From NCBI RefSeq assembly GCF_000221045.1, contig NC_015856.1:1459317-1523316 (forward strand): a stretch of 64,000 bases of DNA, in the 5' to 3' direction. A program made the position numbers and the translations under genes. Origin of the DNA: Collimonas fungivorans Ter331 (GTDB lineage: Bacteria; Pseudomonadota; Gammaproteobacteria; Burkholderiales; Burkholderiaceae_D). Below, piece by piece: positions 55,561 to 64,000 of the stretch. The stretch's first letter is position 1, and each line of letters opens with the position of its first letter. The notes under the pieces are model-generated. The model saw only the letters and a program-made list of their open reading frames with translations. It did not search any database and was not told the DNA's origin.

Positions 55561-58500
55561 GTGCGTCTAACCTCCATTAAATTATCAGGATTCAAGTCTT
55601 TCGTCGATCCAACCAATTTCCAGGTCCCCGGCCAGCTGGTCGGCGTGGTGGGACCTAACGGTTGCGGCAAGTCCAATATCATCGATGCGGTGCGCTGGGT
55701 CTTGGGAGAATCCAAGGCTTCCGAGCTGCGCGGCGAATCGATGCAGGACGTCATTTTCAACGGCTCCTCGCACCGCAAGCCGGCTGGCCGCTCGTCGGTC
55801 GAACTGGTGTTCGACAACGGCCTCGGCAAAGCCGCCGGGCAGTGGAGCCAGTATGCCGAAATCGCCGTCAAGCGCACCCTGACGCGCGACGGCACTTCCA
55901 CTTACTACATTAACAACCAGGCGGTGCGCCGGCGCGATATCCAGGACATCTTCCTGGGCACCGGCCTCGGCCCGCGCGCTTACGCCATCATCGGCCAGGG
56001 CATGATCTCGCGCATCATCGAGGCGCGTCCGGAAGAATTGCGGATTTTCCTGGAAGAGGCCGCCGGCGTTTCCAAGTACAAGGAACGCCGCCGCGAAACC
56101 GAGAACCGCCTGAACGACACCCGTGAAAACCTGGTGCGGGTCGAAGACATCCTGCGCGAGCTCAACGCCAACCTGGAAAAGCTGCAGTCGCAGGCCGCGG
56201 TCGCCCAGAAATTCCATGAACTGCAAGGCGACCAGGAAGAAAAGCAGAAACTGCTGTGGCTGCTGCGCAAGAACGAAGCCAAGACCGAGCAGGAAAAGCA
56301 TTTCCGCGACATTGAAAAAGCGCAGCTCGAGCTGGAAGAACAGACCGCCAAGCTGCGCCATGTGGAAACCGAGCTGGAGCACATGCGCCAGGCGCATTAC
56401 GCCGCCGGCGACCGCATGCACCAGGCGCAAGGCCACTTGTACCAGACCAATTCGGAAATCGGCAGCCTGGAAGCGCAGATCAAGTTTGTCATCGAGTCGC
56501 GCAACCGCCTGCAGTCGCAGCTCAATTCCCTGACCGCGCAGCGCGACCAGTGGCAGCGCCAGGGCAGCCAGTTCCAGGACGACCTGGTCGAGGCCGAGAT
56601 GCACCTGGAAGAACTGGCGGCGCGGGTCGAGCAGTCGCAAGTGGCGTCGCAGCATCACAACGACCAGTTGCCGGCGCTGGAGCAGAGCTGGCGCGAGGCG
56701 CAGCTGAAAAGCACCGAGTCGCGCGGCAAGATCATGCAGATCCAGCAGCAGATCGAACTCGAATCCACCCATCAGCGCAATGCCTCGAATATCCTGAATG
56801 GCCTCGCCAGCCGGCGCGAACGCCTGGCGCAGGAAAAAAACGGCTTGAACCTGCCGGACAATGCCCACCTGACCAACCTGCGCATGCAGCTGGAAGAGAA
56901 GCAGGCCGGGCTGGAAGAAGTCGGCATGCAGCTGGAGGAAGTGCAGGAACAGCAGCCGCGCCTGGAAGAAGAGCGGCGCAATGCGCAACAGCAGGTCAAT
57001 ACCGAAAGCGCCAACAACGCCCAGCTGGAAGCGCGCCTGACGGCGCTCAAGCAATTGCAGGAAAGCGTGCAGACCGAAGGCAAGGTGCAGCCTTGGCTGC
57101 AAAAGCACGAGCTGGCAGGATTGCCGCGCCTGTGGCAAAAACTGCATATCGACGGCGGCTGGGAAACAGCGTTGGAGTCGGTGTTGCGCGAGCGTACGTC
57201 GGCATTGGAAATGTCGAACCTGGATTGGGCCAAAGCCTTCTTCAACGATGCGCCGCCGGCCAAGCTGGCCCTGTTCTCGCCGAACGGCATAGCGCCCATC
57301 GACAATATCGAAACGCCCGCCGGCCTCAAGCCTTTCCTGAGCCTGTTGCAGCTGAACGATCCGGGTTTGCGGGTCTTGATGCAGGACTGGCTGCACAATT
57401 TCTACGCCGCCGACGATACCGTGACGGCTTTTGCCGAACGCAGCAAACTGCCGCTGGGCGCCAGTTTCGTCACCCGCCAGGGCCACGTGATCAGCAAGAC
57501 CGGCGTGCGTTTCTATGCTTCCGATTCGGAACAGGACGGCATGCTGGCGCGCCAGCAGGAAATCGAAAACATCACCAAGCAGCTGCGCGCGCAGCAGATG
57601 CTGGCCGACGAAGCGCGTTCGCGCTCAGTGCGCGCCGAAGCAGCGCTATCGCAGGCTACCCAGCGCCTGCAGGAAATGCGCCTGCGCCATGCCGGCCTGA
57701 CCCAGGCGGTGCATGGCTTGCAGATCGATGTCATGAAATTGTCCGAACTGCAGGAACGCTTCAACCAGCGCAGCTCGCAGATTGCTGCCGACCTGGCTGA
57801 AATCGCCGCGCAGGAAAGCGAGCAGCAGCAGGTCAAGATGGAATCGGAAGCCAAGTTCGAACAGCTCGACATGGAACTGGCCGAGCTGCAGGAAAAGCAC
57901 GAAGACGGACAAACCGATTTCCTGGGCAAGGAGCAGCAGCTCAACGAAGCGCGCCAGCGCCTGCGCGAAATGGAACGCGCTGCGCAAGAAGCGGAATTTT
58001 CAGAGAAATCCCACCGCAACAAGATCGAAGAACTCAAGCGCAGCATCGCTACCGCGCTGGAACAGGCTGCGCAGCTGTTCGCCAACATGCAGCAGGGCCA
58101 TCTGGAGCTGGAAAGCCTGGACGACCAGGCGGCGCAAGCCGGCCTGCAGGATTTGCTGGACAAGCGCAGCGAACAGGAGCGTGCGTTGGCCGATACCCGC
58201 CACGAGCTGGACCAGGTGTCGCAGAACTTGCGCCAGCATGAAGAAACACGCTTGCAAGCCGAGCGCAGCCTGCAGCCGCAGCGCGACCGCATCATGGAAT
58301 TGCAGCTGAAAGAGCAGGCCGCGCGCCTGAACCAGGAACAATACGTGCAGCAGTTGCTCGAAGCGCAGGCCGACGAAGCTGCCCTGAGCGAGAAGCTGAC
58401 CGCGGAAATGCGGCCATCGTATCTGCAGGGTGAGGTTACCCGCCTGACCAATGCCATCGCAGGCCTGGGCGCGGTCAACCTGGCGGCGCTGGATGAGCTG

Positions 58501-59091
58501 GCGCAGGCGTCGGAGCGCAAGAATTTCCTGGATGCGCAAAACGCCGACCTGACCGAAGCAATCAATACGCTGCAGGATGCGATCCATAAGATCGACAAGG
58601 AAACCCGCGACCTGCTGCAAGATACCTTCGACAAGGTCAACCACCACTTTGCCGAGCTGTTCCCGATCCTGTTCGGCGGCGGCCAGGCCAAGCTGATCAT
58701 GACCGGCGACGAAATCCTCGACTCCGGCGTGCAAGTCATGGCGCAGCCGCCGGGCAAGAAGAATGCAACGATCCACCTGTTGTCCGGCGGTGAAAAGGCG
58801 CTCACCGCGACCGCCCTGGTGTTTTCGATGTTCCAGCTGAACCCGGCGCCGTTCTGCCTGCTGGACGAAGTGGATGCGCCACTGGACGACGCCAATACCG
58901 AGCGTTTCTGCAATATGGTGAAGCGGATGTCGGCCAATACCCAGTTCCTGTTCATTTCGCATAACAAGATTGCAATGGAAATGGCGCAGCAGCTGATCGG
59001 GGTGACGATGCAGGAGCAGGGGGTGTCGCGGATCGTCGCGGTCGATATGGAAGCGGCGCGCAGTTTCGCCAGCGACGCCGTCGCTGCATAA
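55561..59091 (+). CDS. smc: Chromosome segregation protein SMC
   Basis: ATPase of the SMC-ScpAB condensin. The GTG at 55561 gives the family N-terminus (RLTSIKLSGFKSFVDPTNF); an ATG at 55516 would add 15 residues of no family character. The 1176 residues comprise the N-terminal head with Walker A GPNGCGKSN (31-39) and a long coiled coil. The hinge is at about 500-650 (LPRLWQKLHIDGGWETALESVL, ISKTGVRFYASDSEQ). A second coiled coil and the C-terminal head follow, with signature LSGGEKALTATAL and Walker B FCLLDEVDAPLDDAN. It is followed by zipA and ligA. Confidence 0.97.
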   Translation: MRLTSIKLSGFKSFVDPTNFQVPGQLVGVVGPNGCGKSNIIDAVRWVLGESKASELRGESMQDVIFNGSSHRKPAGRSSVELVFDNGLGKAAGQWSQYAEIAVKRTLTRDGTSTYYINNQAVRRRDIQDIFLGTGLGPRAYAIIGQGMISRIIEARPEELRIFLEEAAGVSKYKERRRETENRLNDTRENLVRVEDILRELNANLEKLQSQAAVAQKFHELQGDQEEKQKLLWLLRKNEAKTEQEKHFRDIEKAQLELEEQTAKLRHVETELEHMRQAHYAAGDRMHQAQGHLYQTNSEIGSLEAQIKFVIESRNRLQSQLNSLTAQRDQWQRQGSQFQDDLVEAEMHLEELAARVEQSQVASQHHNDQLPALEQSWREAQLKSTESRGKIMQIQQQIELESTHQRNASNILNGLASRRERLAQEKNGLNLPDNAHLTNLRMQLEEKQAGLEEVGMQLEEVQEQQPRLEEERRNAQQQVNTESANNAQLEARLTALKQLQESVQTEGKVQPWLQKHELAGLPRLWQKLHIDGGWETALESVLRERTSALEMSNLDWAKAFFNDAPPAKLALFSPNGIAPIDNIETPAGLKPFLSLLQLNDPGLRVLMQDWLHNFYAADDTVTAFAERSKLPLGASFVTRQGHVISKTGVRFYASDSEQDGMLARQQEIENITKQLRAQQMLADEARSRSVRAEAALSQATQRLQEMRLRHAGLTQAVHGLQIDVMKLSELQERFNQRSSQIAADLAEIAAQESEQQQVKMESEAKFEQLDMELAELQEKHEDGQTDFLGKEQQLNEARQRLREMERAAQEAEFSEKSHRNKIEELKRSIATALEQAAQLFANMQQGHLELESLDDQAAQAGLQDLLDKRSEQERALADTRHELDQVSQNLRQHEETRLQAERSLQPQRDRIMELQLKEQAARLNQEQYVQQLLEAQADEAALSEKLTAEMRPSYLQGEVTRLTNAIAGLGAVNLAALDELAQASERKNFLDAQNADLTEAINTLQDAIHKIDKETRDLLQDTFDKVNHHFAELFPILFGGGQAKLIMTGDEILDSGVQVMAQPPGKKNATIHLLSGGEKALTATALVFSMFQLNPAPFCLLDEVDAPLDDANTERFCNMVKRMSANTQFLFISHNKIAMEMAQQLIGVTMQEQGVSRIVAVDMEAARSFASDAVAA

Positions 59092-59450
59092 GGTTAAAAC
59101 AGGCTGCTCCAACTGGCCAAAATGCCATGCTTGGACAGCTTGACAACTTTTTTAGGCCCCACTAAGCTGATTTTCTGGTCGTAATGCAATATATTGTAAG
59201 AAATTGTCTCAATATTTTTACGTTGGCGGTATATACAGTAATACTTGTATTGTTTTTATAAAAAGAAATGGCTTTGTTGGGGAGTACTTTGGGTTTTAAA
59301 TAAGAAATAACCATATACGCGGTCACTGACAACTATTTTAGAAGTGTTTTTTCCTCGGATTCAATCAATGACCAGTCCACGATTTCAATCGCGAATTCAC
59401 AGCCCGTTGACCGTTTGCACGGCGGCGCAGGCTATTAAGGCATCAACAGA
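59092..59450. other. AT-rich gap between smc and zipA
   Basis: 359 bp, clearly more AT-rich than the flanking genes, without a supported gene. The best promoter-like pair is TTGACA-N17-TAAGCT (59140-59168), with a weak -10. Confidence 0.55.
59140..59168 (+). promoter_or_regulatory. Candidate zipA promoter
   Basis: A perfect -35 TTGACA (59140-59145) and a weak -10 TAAGCT (59163-59168), spaced 17 bp, about 280 bp before the zipA ATG. Confidence 0.3.
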
Positions 59451-63512
<4,062 letters not shown>

Positions 63513-63531
63513 TCCTACTGAAGATCGCGCC

Positions 63532-64000
63532 ATGACCGTTCGTGAAATCCTGAAAATGGGCGATCCTCGCCTGCTGCGGCAAGCCGAGCCGGTCACTGCC
63601 TTCGGCACGCCGGAACTGGAAGCGCTGATCGCCGACATGTTCGACACCATGTATGCGGCCAACGGCGCCGGCCTGGCGGCGCCGCAGATCGGCGTCAACC
63701 TGCAGCTGGTGATTTTCGGTTTCAAGAACAACGTGCGTTATCCGGATGCGCCGGCGGTGCCGGAAACGGTGCTGATCAATCCGGTGCTGCGGCCGCTGTC
63801 CGACGACACCGAAGACGGCTGGGAAGGCTGCCTGTCGGTGCCGGGCCTGCGCGGCGTGGTGCCGCGCTGGACCAGCCTGCATTACGAAGGCTTCGACCAG
63901 ACTGGCGCAGCCATCAGCCGCGACGTCGATGGTTTTCATGCGCGTGTCGTGCAGCATGAGACCGATCATCTGAACGGCATCTTGTATCCGATGCGGATCA
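63532..64000 (+). CDS. def: Peptide deformylase, truncated by the window edge
   Basis: Metallo-enzyme that removes the formyl group from nascent proteins. The visible 156 residues include all three motifs: [10 protein letters not shown] (motif I), EGCLSVPG (motif II, metal Cys) and QHETDHLNG (motif III, two metal His and the catalytic Glu). Only the C-terminus is missing. The length and sequence of the variable regions suggest the second-copy type common in Burkholderiales, not the copy beside fmt; that is a guess. Confidence 0.93.
   Translation, partial: MTVREILKMGDPRLLRQAEPVTAFGTPELEALIADMFDTMYAANGAGLAAPQIGVNLQLVIFGFKNNVRYPDAPAVPETVLINPVLRPLSDDTEDGWEGCLSVPGLRGVVPRWTSLHYEGFDQTGAAISRDVDGFHARVVQHETDHLNGILYPMRI

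Overview
The window is a stretch of a bacterial chromosome of about 60% GC, densely coded. Gene content and order (pyrG-kdsA-eno-ftsB; ilvB-ilvH-ilvC with psd, pssA and leuA nearby; dapC-dapD-dapE; smc-zipA-ligA; DUF3619/DUF3106 beside an ECF sigma factor) point to a betaproteobacterium of the order Burkholderiales. Oxalobacteraceae is the most likely family, and Collimonas or a close relative the best guess. This rests on recognising protein families and neighbourhoods by eye, not on a search. I saw no tRNA, rRNA, CRISPR array, intact insertion sequence or phage gene.

Layout. 1-4271: efflux genes on the minus strand (DHA2 MFS pump, outer-membrane lipoprotein, MdtA-like adaptor, first codons of an RND pump). 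4571-8932: housekeeping genes pyrG, kdsA, eno, ftsB. 8986-13737: hslO, a gamma-carbonic anhydrase, a DUF455 protein, and a tightly overlapping minus-strand operon of ECF sigma factor, DUF3619, DUF3106 and RDD proteins. 14362-24209: branched-chain amino acid genes (ilvB, ilvH, ilvC, leuA) and phospholipid genes (psd, pssA), with an ion channel, a SIMPL protein, a small lipoprotein and a BON-LysM protein between them. 24323-31861: chaC, then a divergent catabolic cluster. 32832-39530: a 2232-residue autotransporter with nine in-frame 294-bp tandem repeats. 39766-47605: ppk1, a two-gene amino-acid ABC importer without its ATPase, a DUF2520 protein, an ABC-F ATPase and prmB. 47773-54391: a PKMT-like methyltransferase, then lysine/diaminopimelate genes (dapE, dapD, dapC) with an ArsC/Spx-like gene and pilU among them. 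54714-55299: a broken DUF1016 gene. 55561-64000: smc, zipA, ligA, galU and the start of def.

The most coherent non-housekeeping system is at 25104-31861. An N-acyl-D-amino-acid deacylase, a PLP fold-type III dehydratase/deaminase, a Rid-family imine hydrolase, a PfkB (2-keto-3-deoxygluconate kinase-like) kinase, a GntP-family permease and an RpiR-family regulator sit around one divergent promoter. A perfect palindrome overlaps the promoter's -35 box. Together they could convert N-acetyl-D-glucosaminate (the oxidised chitin monomer) through D-glucosaminate and 2-keto-3-deoxygluconate to KDPG. That would suit a chitin-degrading organism, but the substrate is inferred.

Other things worth a second look: a diverged copy of the last codons of ilvC downstream of the gene, differing only at synonymous positions; a 164-bp near-palindromic MITE-like element; an 18-bp perfect inverted repeat behind leuA; short tandem duplications that copy stop codons; and a terminator-like hairpin just before the autotransporter start.
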